Of a stretch of DNA of 64,000 bases, positions 10,706 through 22,372 are shown one piece after another. The notes under the pieces were generated by a model that saw nothing but the letters and a program-made list of their open reading frames with translations, was not told the origin of the DNA and made no database searches. The stretch lies in contig NC_091098.1 of NCBI RefSeq assembly GCF_024713975.1, forward strand, positions 15,486,316 through 15,550,315, read 5' to 3'. The position numbers and the translations under genes are program-made. The number at the start of each line of letters is the position of its first letter. Position 1 is the stretch's first letter. The stretch comes from Paralichthys olivaceus. Lineage: Eukaryota; Chordata; Actinopteri; Pleuronectiformes; Paralichthyidae.

Positions 10706-12895
10706 ATGGAGCTATCAAACAAACTCCGTTGGGACCAGTTCTTGATTTTGGCAGCAGCACTTATGTCACCTGCATTAACGTAAGTGCACTTGAGAGCGCC
10801 CAGGAGAGCTGTTGGTACATGCACGGGTCTGGCTTCGTGGATTTCAGGAAGAGTTAGTGAAGTTTACTGTGATGTGTGATTTAAACCAACATTTTACATG
10901 TTCAGTGGAGAAGTGAAACATCTGCCTCTGATTTCACAACATGGAAACATAGAATTCAATGTTTGCTGATTTTGTTGCCTTTGATAAGTCTGAACTGTGC
11001 CATTCAGAATTCAACCTGAGTCCCACTGTTGTTATTTCTCATGAAGATGTATTTGTCTGTTTTGGGACTGCTCGACTGAATGATCTGTTTAGCATTATCT
11101 TTTTCCAGCTTCAAGCAACATCAATAGACACACAAATACGTGTGCAAATGATTAACACGTTTTATTGCCAAGTGTATCCAGCAAATCCCTTGGAGGCGAG
11201 ATGGATCAAACGAGATTTGTCGCATATCCTTCTTAAATCCAACTGGTTTCAAGTTTTTTTCAGATTTCCTCAACTTTCCAAATCATCTCTGCTACACACT
11301 GCTGTGGATTTGACTGATGAACTCTTGACCATCTCTAATGATCCATCATTACCAACCACCTCTCCCTCCCTCTCTCTCTCTGCAGGGTGCTGTGTAATGA
11401 TATCCTCAGCCTGAAGGTGGCAGGAGATCCAGTACTAACCCCCAATTCCGTGTGCCTGAGGCTGGCAGGCCTCAGCAAGCGTCAGATGCGGATGTGTGTG
11501 CGGAGTCCCGACGTGACAGCCTCCGCTCTGCAGGGCATCCAGGTGGCCATCCACGAGTGTCAGCACCAGTTCAGGGACCAACGGTGGAACTGCTCCTCGT
11601 TGGAGGGCCTCGGCAAGGTGCCACACCACAACACCATCCTCAACAGGGGTGAGAGTCCGAGGCAAGCCAAGGATGGTCAAAATGTTACCAGGGGTTTGTG
11701 AAGGAAACGTTCACCCTAGTATAGAGAGTAAATATTATTTTACGCGTGACATTTACGCACAGACGCTGGACGATTATAGAGATACTCTGTTGACCATTTT
11801 CAACTCCTGCTCCCAGGTTACCGCGAGAGTGCCTTCTCCCTGGCCTTACTGGCAGCGGGTGTGGCTCACTCTGTGGCCACGGCCTGCAGCATGGGCAAGC
11901 TGCGGGGGTGCGGCTGCGAGGCCAAGCGTCGCCAGGACGATGACAAGATCCGACTGAAACTCACACAGCTGCAGCTGCAGACCCTGCAGAAGGGCGGGGT
12001 AGGCATCGGCATGACACGGTCATTACCCCTGGAGTTAAACGGTCGCCATGGCGACCTGCCCGCTAACCTGCGCTCCACCCACCCCTCCGCCCTGCTCAAG
12101 CCTTTACCAGATGAGCTGAGCTCCATGCAGGAGACCTGGGAGTGGGGGGGCTGCAGCCATGACGTCCGCTTTGGGGAACGTTTCTCCAGAGACTGGCTGG
12201 ACTCCAGCGGGTCTCCAAGAGATATCTACGCTCGCATGAGGATACATAACAACCGGGTGGGAAGACAGGTGAATGATGTGCTTATCCACAGTGTATTCAG
12301 TGCTGCTCAGAAAGCAGACTCTCTGTTCACTGGCATTTATAATCAAAAGGGTAATTTGTTTTTTTGCTGACATCACTTACCTTTCTCCACACAGACAGTG
12401 AATGACAACATGAAGAGGAAGTGCAAATGTCACGGCACATCCGGGAGCTGTCAGTTTAAGACCTGCTGGCACGTGTCTCCAGAGTTCCGGCTTGTGGGTT
12501 CTCTACTCAAGGAAAAGTTCCTGTCAGCCATTTTCGTCAACTCCCAGAACAAGAACAATGGGGTTTTCAACCCTCGAACAGGAAACGGCGCCAGCAGGAG
12601 CACGGGGGGACTCAATGGAGGCCGCCGCCGCAGCATGTCCAGAGAGCTGGTGTACTTTGAGAAGTCTCCTGACTTCTGCGAGCGTGATGCATCTGTGGAC
12701 TCCCCAGGTACACAAGGGCGCATCTGCAACAAGACCAGCTACAACACAGACAGCTGCAGCTCACTGTGCTGCGGCCGAGGACACAACATCCTGAAACAGA
12801 CACGCAGCGAACGTTGCAACTGCAGATTTCACTGGTGCTGCTACGTATTGTGCGAGGAGTGTCGTCTCACAGAGTGGGTCAACGTGTGCAAGTAG
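10706..12895 (+). CDS. wnt10b: Wnt10b secreted signalling ligand (4 exons, 429 aa)
   Basis: Exons: 10706-10779, 11386-11648, 11817-12268 and 12395-12895 (stop TAG at 12893-12895). They sum to 429 codons plus stop, with GT-AG introns and phases 2, 1, 0, the same phase pattern as wnt1. The first exon encodes a short signal peptide. Exon 2 carries [12 protein letters not shown], the Wnt10-type [17 protein letters not shown] block and [12 protein letters not shown]. Exon 3 carries [13 protein letters not shown], a Gln/Leu-rich linker (about residues 150-205) that is typical of Wnt10 and absent from Wnt1, and WEWGGCSHD. Exon 4 carries [10 protein letters not shown], with the expected lipid-acceptor Ser at about residue 279, then [21 protein letters not shown] and the Wnt10 ending TEWVNVCK. 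It signals through beta-catenin and is known to be partly redundant with wnt1 in zebrafish. wnt10a is unlikely because wnt1 and arf3 flank it. Confidence 0.96.
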
Positions 12896-13740
12896 ATTCA
12901 AGTTCACCCCGCAGTCCCAGCTGCCTTTGCCCATCCAGGACTCAAGACTATGAGCCTGTCCCTTGGCCCACTCCTGTTGTTTCGAGTGTTTGTTTTGCTC
13001 TTTGTGTAACTCTCCCAGAGAATCTGTTTACCCCCTACTCCCCCACCTCTCCTTTTTTCACTCCATCATCTGGGATCTATTTTCTCTTTGTAGCCGCTGT
13101 TATTCTGAAAATGCCAAGTCAGAGATTGAAGAGGTGATTCATGACATTTGTCTTGTTTAGACGCTGCCCTCTCAGCCATGAAAACCGCCTCTACGCCATC
13201 TTTTCTATCCCACAAAACAAAAACGAGCAACAGCAAAAAAATGTTTCTGTTAAAGCATCACACTTACTCATCTCTTTGTACAATAGCTGTGTATTTTACT
13301 GTGTACATGTATATTTGTAAATTTATTATTAATATTAATATTATTATGGTGTTGGGACCTGTCTTTTTGGTTGTTGTTAATGACTGAGTCTGATGTTGGC
13401 TCAGGATGCTGAACCTGTGCTGTTAAAGAAACAGTCTCACTGCAGAATATATCCCACATGGTACTTTACAGTATTTTGCACCTGTGGCTCAGACAGAGGA
13501 GTCAGTCTCAAAATCTGTCGGGATGAAGGTTTTACGAAGGCAAAATAGAGTTTAGTGGGGTTTTTTGTGATGTTTGAAGCACTGATACTTTTGATACTTA
13601 TCCTTCTCACAGAAGCAACAAGACAGAAAGCACATGCATGCCTTCTCTAAGCTTATCTTATTAAGACTCAAGATGAGATGACACCACATTAGTTCTGGAG
13701 ACAGATCGGGGCCTCTAATCTCTTAATGCTGAATAAACTA
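12896..13740 (+). other. wnt10b: Probable wnt10b 3' untranslated region
   Basis: Gene-free sequence follows the wnt10b stop codon. It becomes AT-rich with UGUA-type motifs and a TTATTA/ATATTA stretch at about 13320-13350. An AATAAA lies at 13732-13737, giving a 3' UTR of about 0.85 kb. The frames running through this stretch are continuations of, or chance overlaps with, the coding exon. Confidence 0.5.
13732..13737 (+). terminator. wnt10b: Candidate polyadenylation signal of wnt10b
   Basis: AATAAA in the context CTGAATAAACTAAT, about 840 bases after the stop codon. I saw no earlier AATAAA after the wnt10b stop on the plus strand. Confidence 0.4.
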
Positions 13741-16098
13741 ATCGTTTACATTTATTTATATCATTGTAATATAGAATTACTTCACAAGAGCAGTCACTAG
13801 TCCTGTTTTATGAATTCATGTCGATATAATGATATAAAAATATGCTTCTTGGTATAACTGTGATATGTCACTTTGCTATGAAATCATGACTGAGACCCTG
13901 TTGCTCTGTGCCTGCTTTTGTCTGTATCATCAGTCCGAGCACTCCTTAGATTCTTCCCACATGTAGTACATGTCAAAGTGAGAGATGGACTTGCTTTAGT
14001 CCTGAACCAGTGCTGAGGGGTGTGTGTATGTTTGAGTGTGTGCCTGTTGCTGTAAAAATGGGGGGTAACCTCTACGCATTGCAGATTTGGGAGGTGAGAG
14101 CCTATTTTATGGCCACTTCATGCTGAGAGAAGGACTTTTTATGGCCGCAGGATATTGTTTCCTTAAAGTATGACTTTTATTAGTGGAGAGAAGCATCAAG
14201 AGAGCAGAGTGGGGGTGACTATACCAGTCTTTGCTGCCTGAGTATCTGAGGGGATCATCTGTCCAGGGTTCATAGCCAAGGAAGGGGCTCGCTGAACCAC
14301 GTGCTGTTGGGACGCTCAGTCCCTGTTACCTGGGAGACAGACTGCACAAACATAAACACAAGCACGGATTTATATATACAGAGACACTCGCATGTAGAAA
14401 TGCTGGCACTGATGCACAATCAAAAACATGCATGCTGGTGTGTACACTGAACTGTCAGAACTCCTGGTGACCCATGTGATTTGCACTCTCATTCTAGTCA
14501 CACAGCAAAGCGCTAATGTCAGCACCTGGCTGGATTTATGATCGCAGCATTCCTAGATATCTTAGATGATCCAAACTGTCTCCATGCGTGGCCTACTGGG
14601 AAAACTTCTCCTGCTATATAGGATTTAATACCAATTAAGTCCTGTTTGTATGGACTAAGGTAAATATCCCTTGACTCCTGAGGAATGGCAGTGCCAGTGG
14701 CTGAATCAACTGTTCTGTCTGTTTAGTATTTAGCAAAGGAATAAAAAGGAGACAGTGACTGGTGGGGAATAATAAAGGACTGGATTTCTGGTTTGCATTT
14801 CGTTATTCCTTTATCATTTCACCCTCCAGCTGCTGCAAAAGGGAATTTCCTGTCACTCTGTGACATGTGTGAGACAGAGGTTGGTGGACAGCCTGGGATT
14901 GCTTTCTCTCTCCCGAGCTCTCCGCACTCTTTTCCTCCCTTTTCCATTCTCCCCCTCATCGCTGCAGACACAGACACATGCATGGCAACACACTGACTGC
15001 CCCCCCCCCCCGAGTAATGACATCCAGACTGGGCTGAAATTAAAGAGAGGGAGGCAGAGAGAGGAAGTTAGGAGAGATAAAAGTTACCCACTTTGATTGA
15101 CATGATGATTATATGTATAAAGTAAGGCGATTTAGTGTGTTTAGTTGGCTATAAAGATAGAAAGATAGATCTTCGCTGTACATAGAGCAGGGATGCCAGA
15201 GCAAAGGACAACTGGGGTATGGAGGAGGGGGTGAATAAAGTGTACTCTGTATAAATACATGCCTCAAAACATCTGCTTCTCAACTCCCCTTTCATTTTTG
15301 ATGTGGGACAGGCAGAGAAGGAGAGCGGGAGAGAAAACACAAGGAGCCAGCTACCCAGAACATCAAAGCCCCTGCCCTCAACGCAAAGGGCCTCATTAGT
15401 TCAGCTAGCAGAACCAGCGAGACTTGTGATTGTGTTTGCTGGGGTGCACGCTGGCAGACACTTCAGAGGAAAGGCTCCTTTAAGTCATCCCCACCCCACC
15501 TCTCCTGCCACCACCCGAGCCCGCTGTAACCCTCTCGAAACTCCCCATGCACACAAACTCGGCAGGCTCCCCCACCATCCACTCCACCCCGTAATCTGGT
15601 CTGCAGCTGCAAACATCTGCTCCCCTCTTTATTCCCCGGCCTTCACCAATGACTTGATAAAAACATCCAGTGCTGGACCACTGACTGACTGACATGCAAT
15701 AGAGAGGAAGAGGGAAATAAATGTTGGATTCACCTATGACTGTGGGGCTGCAGGTCACAGGTGTGTCTTCTCATAACAATGGTCGATGCTCATATGTCGG
15801 GTTGGACAATATGGCCACAAATTATATCATAATATCCAACGATAGCAATATTTATCATGTTGAAGGTCACATTATTATTTCTTTCAACTTTAAAGTCTCA
15901 TTTTTACTCCTGAGTTAAGGTTGTGGTTTTAAAAACTTCTTTTGGGCAGAGAAGGACAAATCTGAGATAAATCAGTTCAGGTATACCTTCTCACTGTGCT
16001 TGTACAATGCATAAACATTAAATCAATATAGATAGGACTTTTTAAAATTGTCATCTCTCAATTTATTATTTTTACAGTTGCATCCTTAGAGGATCACT
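13741..16098. other. Intergenic, wnt10b to arf3, no gene seen
   Basis: No domain-bearing frame is recognisable. Sequence features are a 12-base C run at 15000-15011 and purine-rich stretches near 15040-15075. An AT-rich portion at about 15780-15870 resembles a decayed interspersed repeat. Frames such as 15303-15692 are low-complexity and lie opposite other frames. Confidence 0.55.
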
Positions 16099-16117
16099 GG
16101 GGGGGGGGGGGGGGGGG
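16099..16117 (+). repeat. Homopolymer run of 19 G
   Basis: An uninterrupted G run sits at the edge of a minus-strand SINE-like repeat. Such runs are error-prone in assembly, so its length should not be trusted. Confidence 0.9.
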
Positions 16118-16245
16118 TCAATCTAGAGTCTCCAATCAACCATTCCCCAATCTGCATCTCTTTGGACCATGGGAAGAAGCCAGAGTCCCAGGAAAGAACC
16201 CACACAGCAAAGGGAAGAACATGCAAATTCGATAGAGAAAGAAAT
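16118..16245 (-). mobile_element. Fragment of a tRNA-derived SINE-type fish repeat
   Basis: Read on the minus strand, this has the body of a widespread teleost repeat: a TTTGCATGTTC segment, a GTGTGGGTTC segment, a CTTCTTCCCATGGTCCAAAG segment, then TTGATTGGAGACTCTAGATTG. It is recognised from general familiarity with fish genomes and belongs to the same family as the plus-strand copy at about 25682-25992. The tRNA-like head is missing, so it is a truncated copy. Confidence 0.6.
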
Positions 16246-16724
16246 ATATATATAAATATGATGAAAATGATCTTGCAATTATTATTGATTTTTTATATCA
16301 ACCAGCCCAAAAACCTTGGAGGGAGGTGATGTTCCTTCCTGGTTTTAACCTGTAAGAGCACATAAATGAAAAGCATCACCTTTAGAAAATACATTAAATC
16401 TTAAAACATCACTACCCAAGGTCAGTAACCTGCTACAATATTTATTCAACTTATGTTTGTTGCCTCCTGTCACCTCATTATCAGTGACACAAAGAGAGGC
16501 TGCTGCCAGGTAGTATCACCCAGCATCCTCTTACAGCGAGTCATTTACTTATTCATTAGGATGATTCCTGTTTTAATTATGCAAGCAGGTTTGCCTGAAG
16601 ACCCACAGTTACATTTCATATTGGTTAAGGCGTTGGGCCTCTGGAACAGCAAGTAAACATTTAAACAATGGTAATTCATGCTTGTCAGACGGATAATGTG
16701 TGATACAAGCTGTGCAGACAGTCA

Positions 16725-17140
16725 ACTGTATTTTGAGATACTAAGTCATCATTTTAAGTTAGCAAGTCATTACTTTGAGATCACAAGTCATTATTTTGAG
16801 ATACTAAGTTATTATTAGGAGAAAGTTTTTCATTATAATGCCATACAGGATTTATTTTCTTTAACAAAGAGGCGGAAATGGGCTTCCATACTATCCAGCT
16901 TGATGCTGCAGTTGAATTAAATGTTTGATAAGGAGACAGTGGGATGACAGTTGGCTGACGGTGGCCCTGCAGCAGAGATCACATTATTACACTGAGATAC
17001 TAATTTATTACAAGAAGAAAGTTATTTATTATAATGTTGTATAATACTATAATGTTGCTGATGCGGTAAAATGAATTGTTGGGTGTCAGTACTGCTGTCA
17101 GTGTTGATGTCAGTGGTCCTGCAGCAGCGCCTCTGGCCTC
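16725..17140 (+). repeat. Diverged tandem/direct repeats just upstream of arf3
   Basis: About four imperfect copies of a 20-22 base motif (TTTGAGATACTAAGTCATTA-like) occupy 16731-16815. The following sequence is then partly repeated. A segment with AGAAAGTT-TTATAATG and ending in CCTGCAGCAG occurs at about 16819-16975 and again, diverged, at about 17011-17128. It looks like an old local duplication or a decayed interspersed element. The second copy runs into the arf3 promoter region. Confidence 0.5.
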
Positions 17141-17274
17141 TTCGATCCTCCTGGAAGACGGACGTGTGCTCTCGCGAGAACACCCTGCCTCCCAGCAGCG
17201 TCGTGCCATCGCGAGACTTCGCCGCAGTCCTCTGCCTGACTCCAGCTGGTCGCGCTGCTTCCTGCCGCGGACGG
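17100..17274 (+). promoter_or_regulatory. arf3: arf3 promoter and probable untranslated exon 1
   Basis: The sequence becomes GC- and CpG-rich here, unlike its AT-rich surroundings. It contains the palindrome TCTCGCGAGA at 17170-17179 and a second TCGCGAGA at 17209-17216. A strong splice donor, GACGG followed by GTGAGTG, at 17274/17275 would end an untranslated first exon and splice to the acceptor TGTTGCAG before 18326. Human ARF3 also has a non-coding first exon. The exact transcription start cannot be seen. Confidence 0.6.
17170..17179 (+). promoter_or_regulatory. arf3: TCTCGCGAGA palindrome (BANP-type promoter element)
   Basis: This is a perfect 10-base palindrome. In vertebrates TCTCGCGAGA is an established core motif of CpG-rich promoters and is bound by BANP when unmethylated. 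A second TCGCGAGA core lies 39 bases downstream. Its position just upstream of the likely first splice donor fits control of arf3, a housekeeping-type gene. Confidence 0.7.
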
Positions 17275-18325
17275 GTGAGTGTGAATAATGGTGAAAAAGC
17301 TCCAGAGACGGTTCACGGGAGTTAACGGTGACCGCGGCGGAGTCAGTGCTGTTTAAACGGCGTGCGACGCTTCCGGGTAAATTAGCGATCGACGACGAGA
17401 GGCCGACTGGTGCCGCTCGTCGTGACTGTACGGGGGGATTACGGAACACCAATTGACCCGGGGGATTTTTTTTCCCGCAACACCGATGACACCAGTTAAT
17501 GTTTGCTCAGTGTAATTATGTCATCGAGCTGTAAATACGTGATCAGCCTCATTTCCATCCCCGGGCTGTGCAGCAGGAGCCGTCATGACAGATGTACACG
17601 GATGCACGGCCGCTGCAGCTGTGACAGGCTAAAGCTAGCAGCTACACTGCGTTTGATATGAAATGAATGGGCAGCAAGCTAATCAGTGAGTTAAACCCAC
17701 TGGGATGTTCAGCTTCAAAAAGAAAAGCCTCCCAGAGAAAAGAGTGATGCTCAGTCTGTCCTCCATTAAACCCCGGATGCTTCCTCTCCTCCTTCAGAGC
17801 AGCCAGTCAGGCAGAATGTGTGTGAGCACAAGTTGCCTGCAGAGTTGGCCTATTACAGAGCCCACAGCAGGCTGGACCACAGACAAGTGCTTACAGGCTG
17901 TGTGCACAAATACACCCTCAGCAGCTGAGGTTATGTGTCACATAATGTGATATGAATTGATTGTTACGCCGGTGTTTATTCGGCTGCCAGCAAACAGCAT
18001 ATAAAAGGTGGTTACCCTGCACCACTTGAAAGCTGATCCACATAACAGAGATCCAGTGCGGCGGGCTGTTTCCCCAGTGAGCTGTCAGTGTAAAGCAGCA
18101 GCCTTCAAGTCAGGTCAGCGGCCTGCCGAGGTGTGAAGTCTGCCTCTTACCGGCTGCTCCTCTGAGGTGGCTCAAAGCCATAATGAGGTGGTAATGTGGA
18201 GAGTAGCTTTTGAAGAACTACTGTGTCTCACTGTGTGTGTGTGTGTGTGTGTGTGTGTGGTTTTTGACTTGGCTGCTGAACGGAAAGTGGTCCTTTCAGC
18301 TCGCTGTGTCACAGTTCTGTTGCAG
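17275..18325 (+). other. arf3: Probable arf3 intron 1 (5' UTR intron)
   Basis: The stretch runs from the GTGAGTG donor to the GTTGCAG acceptor. It begins CpG-rich and ends with a TG microsatellite at 18232-18259, about 70 bases from the acceptor. No coding sequence is recognised. The 17705-17950 frame has no family features. Confidence 0.55.
18232..18259 (+). repeat. (TG)14 microsatellite
   Basis: An uninterrupted TG dinucleotide run inside the probable first intron of arf3. Confidence 0.95.
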
Positions 18326-18334
18326 TTGGGTTGA

Positions 18335-19581
<1,247 letters not shown>

Positions 19582-19711
19582 AGGGGTTCAAGTCAGTAAG
19601 AGTAGGGAAGGGGCCTGGCTGCCAACTCCAGGTAGTGGTTATAGTGGATCCATTGTGTTTACATGGAGAGGCAATGCGTAAAAGTTCCCACGGGGTGACT
19701 CTCAATGGCTT

Positions 19712-19727
19712 CCCCCCCCCCCCCCCC
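19712..19727 (+). repeat. Homopolymer run of 16 C
   Basis: An uninterrupted C run in the arf3 3' UTR, followed by AT-rich TTA repeats. Its length may be unreliable in assembly. Confidence 0.9.
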
Positions 19728-20074
19728 AAATAATTAGATTTTTTATTATTATTTATTATTATTATTTATTATTAGACTTTTATTTCTTTGCTTTGATTCA
19801 TTTCATTTGTTTGGATCTGCTGTGAGTGTTTTTAATTATTTAGAAACCAGTGGAGTTTAAATTGATCTTAATGAATTACTCTATAAGCCGAATGCATAAA
19901 TATCAGGATGTAATAGTATAATATTACTGTGAAGGCGTATATGTATTTCCTCTACTTTGCAGTCTATGGCCTTTGACCCCCTATTAATTTGAATTTGTTC
20001 AGGAGATGAATCTGGACTCATGATGGCAGAGAAACCCTCCCTTAGATACTTGATGTGATTTGGGATTGTCATCA

Positions 20075-20122
20075 TTTCCTAAATTTCTCTCGGGATCAGT
20101 AAAGTATCTATCTATCTATCTA
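20075..20122 (+). mobile_element. 3' tail of a LINE/SINE-type retroposon
   Basis: AATTTCTCTCGGGATCAGTA followed by AAGT and (ATCT)n is the familiar 3' end of a widespread fish non-LTR retroposon family (CGGGATCAATAAAGTATCTAT-like). Only the tail is recognisable. It lies in the arf3 3' UTR. Confidence 0.55.
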
Positions 20123-20568
20123 GTGTAGTGGGAGTACCACTATTATCTCAGACTGAAAGAATTCTACTCAAACAGGCTCAGATAAATGTCACATTACCAT
20201 TTTCCATCCGAACAGATGTTTAATTCATCAGCAAATTTACATTTTAAATAATAAATAATAATAATTCTTCAATACTACATGTGCTGACATACTGGATAGT
20301 CTCAAACAATGAATATTGTTGTTTATTTATATTTATATGTTTGTCAACATTTATTCTCAAGTTTGTTTATTGAAGTCCATCATTTTTTCTCTCCCTTTAT
20401 TGCAATGTGCATCTAATGGTATGGCAGCTGGTTTAAAAAAAAAAAAAAAGAAAAGAAAAAGAAGCCTCTGTATCAAATGTATAATACTGCTTCCCAATGT
20501 GCATGGAGATATCCCAGTATTGGCTCATGGGCTTGTAAGAGCTGTGAACTGCTGCAGGCCGCTGCTGT

Positions 20569-20574
20569 AAATAA
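20569..20574 (+). terminator. arf3: Candidate polyadenylation signal of arf3
   Basis: AATAAA in GTAAATAAAGTTCC, about 990 bases after the stop codon. Later AATAAA sites exist, so alternative ends are possible. Confidence 0.5.
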
Positions 20575-20595
20575 AGTTCCTAAATCAACTTGCTG

Positions 20596-22008
20596 GGCAC
20601 AGTGAGGGTTAAAATGGTTTGTCTGGCCTCAGCTAGGTGCGACAGCCAAGTTGATACAGATGACAGAACAGGCGCACTGTGCCAGCTCTGTGGCTTAGGG
20701 GGAAAAATTGCTGCTATTGGCCCGCAAGCAATTGGCAGAGTGATGCAGCAGAGCATGTGATTGGCAATATTAGAGAGCTTACATGGTTTTCGAATGTGTC
20801 TTTTTTTAAAAGTCAGTTTGTGCAAGCAGCGACACTATATCTGTCAAAAGAAGTCACATCGCTTGTCACCCTGATTTATTCATCCCTAATTGGCGTGACA
20901 TCACACGTGTTTCTTGTGTTGAATTGTGTACCACGGTGCACAAAATAACTCTAGATGCGTTATTGTTGTAGAAAATGTAACATCTGATTTTTTTCTTTTT
21001 CTTGTGTTTATTTATTTTGGACCAAAAGGCAAAGTGTTGATTTTATTGTTGTTTTCAATTAGTCTGCTAACTAGATCAGAAAGTCGTCTTTATGAGTGTT
21101 CACAAATCACATAATTAAAAACTAATAGGAGAGAGGGTGATAGTAATAATACTGCATCATAAGGCATGTTAATACTGTACAAGATCTGTAATAAAAGTGA
21201 ATTATAATAGCCTGTTTCCTCAGACTATATTTGTTAGTCTAAATTACTACTGCTGGTTGGAACAATGCTGTACTGATAAATGTTACGGATTTAGTGTAAA
21301 GTTTACCGAACAACCTTCTAATATGCAAAAGCATGCTTTTCTATGTCAGCGCAACTGTATATATGTTTATGTAACAAGAAAAATATATCATGGTATTCGC
21401 TGTCAAATTGAAAGTGCTGTTGATACACCCTGTAGATATTGGGTTCAGTGTGTTGGCAGATATGCTTAAATGACAGCAGCTTGTGTGTGTGACGTGCCCT
21501 CTATTACTAGTTTGGTGTGTAAATTGTTTTATGTGGCCTTATATTGCCAGTGGTTTATTTCTCTTTGATAACAGGTTTGTATGTAGGAATGTCCGACATT
21601 CAAGTATCTCACCTATACGATCTGTAACACTCATGCACCCGCAGTTCTGTTGTGGCTGAACGTCCCTCTTCCAGCGACTATTGGCAAACTTTAACTTTTA
21701 TGAAAAACAAGATTGCACAACATTCCAGCTGATAATGTAGGTTCACAAAGAAACAAAACCGAAAATGAATTTTAATCAACTTAGTGGAATCTGATCAAGT
21801 GGAGGAAAATATAAACAACACAAACTGGTGGAAAAGTGTTGAATGTTTGATTTCTGGCACTTCACCGATCAGTCAATAAAAGACCAAAATACAAATTTGC
21901 TTTGCTTTGCTCATTTTCTTCCCATATTTATTTACTATTTGCTATTGTACCATTGGATTATGATTTGACTCCTCAGCGGAGGCCATATAGCTGAAGTTTG
22001 TGTTTATT
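20596..22008 (+). other. Intergenic or distal arf3 3' UTR, no gene seen
   Basis: AT-rich sequence with AATAAAA at about 21190 and again at about 21874, either of which could end a long arf3 transcript. No coding domain is recognised in the short frames (for example 20679-20948 and 21197-21469). Confidence 0.5.
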
Positions 22009-22372
22009 AGCTCTGCCAAGGTTTGGTTTGTTTGTTTGAAAGCAATATAAAACAAAAACTGCTAAATGGATTTCCACAAAACTTGGCAAAAGGATGGGAA
22101 TAATTCAGATTCAGATAAGGGGGAAATCCAGTCATTTTTATCACTTGTTAACATTGTGATATAACACATTTTTGCAGTAATTTTATTTTCTTTTGAAATA
22201 ATTATTGGAATTGGATGAAAACAATCAGGGAGAGTTAGGTGGTTGGTATCAACAACTATAATTTGGTGTGGATCAGAATAAAAATCAACATCTGGTGAAT
22301 TTAAATGCTGTTTCACAAGGGGCCTGTTGGGCCTGAGCAGAGGTATGAACTCTACAGCCATTCTTGTCTATT
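22009..22372 (+). mobile_element. Diverged interspersed fish repeat, copy 1
   Basis: The sequence begins GCTCTGCCAAGG with TTTG-rich repeats, then AAACTGCTAAATGGATTTCC and AAACTTGGC. It ends with AATTTGGTGTGGATCAGAAT and GAGGTATGAACTC. The same order of motifs is seen at 26783-27085, so the two are copies of one dispersed family. I recognise the consensus as common in teleosts but cannot assign the element class with confidence. Confidence 0.55.

Larger units (their letters stand above)
19582..20595 (+). other. arf3: arf3 3' untranslated region
   Basis: Gene-free sequence runs from the stop codon to just after an AATAAA at 20569-20574. It contains a 16-base C run at 19712-19727, a TTA-rich stretch at 19738-19780, a LINE-type tail at 20075-20122 and a poly-A run at about 20432-20446. 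Further AATAAA signals at about 21190 and 21874 would allow a longer 3' UTR, as in mammals, where ARF3 has a long one. Confidence 0.55.

Noticed and set aside
10959..11414. 151-codon frame before wnt10b exon 2
   Set aside because: It runs through intron 1 and the acceptor in the wrong frame. The Wnt frame needs the splice at 11386.
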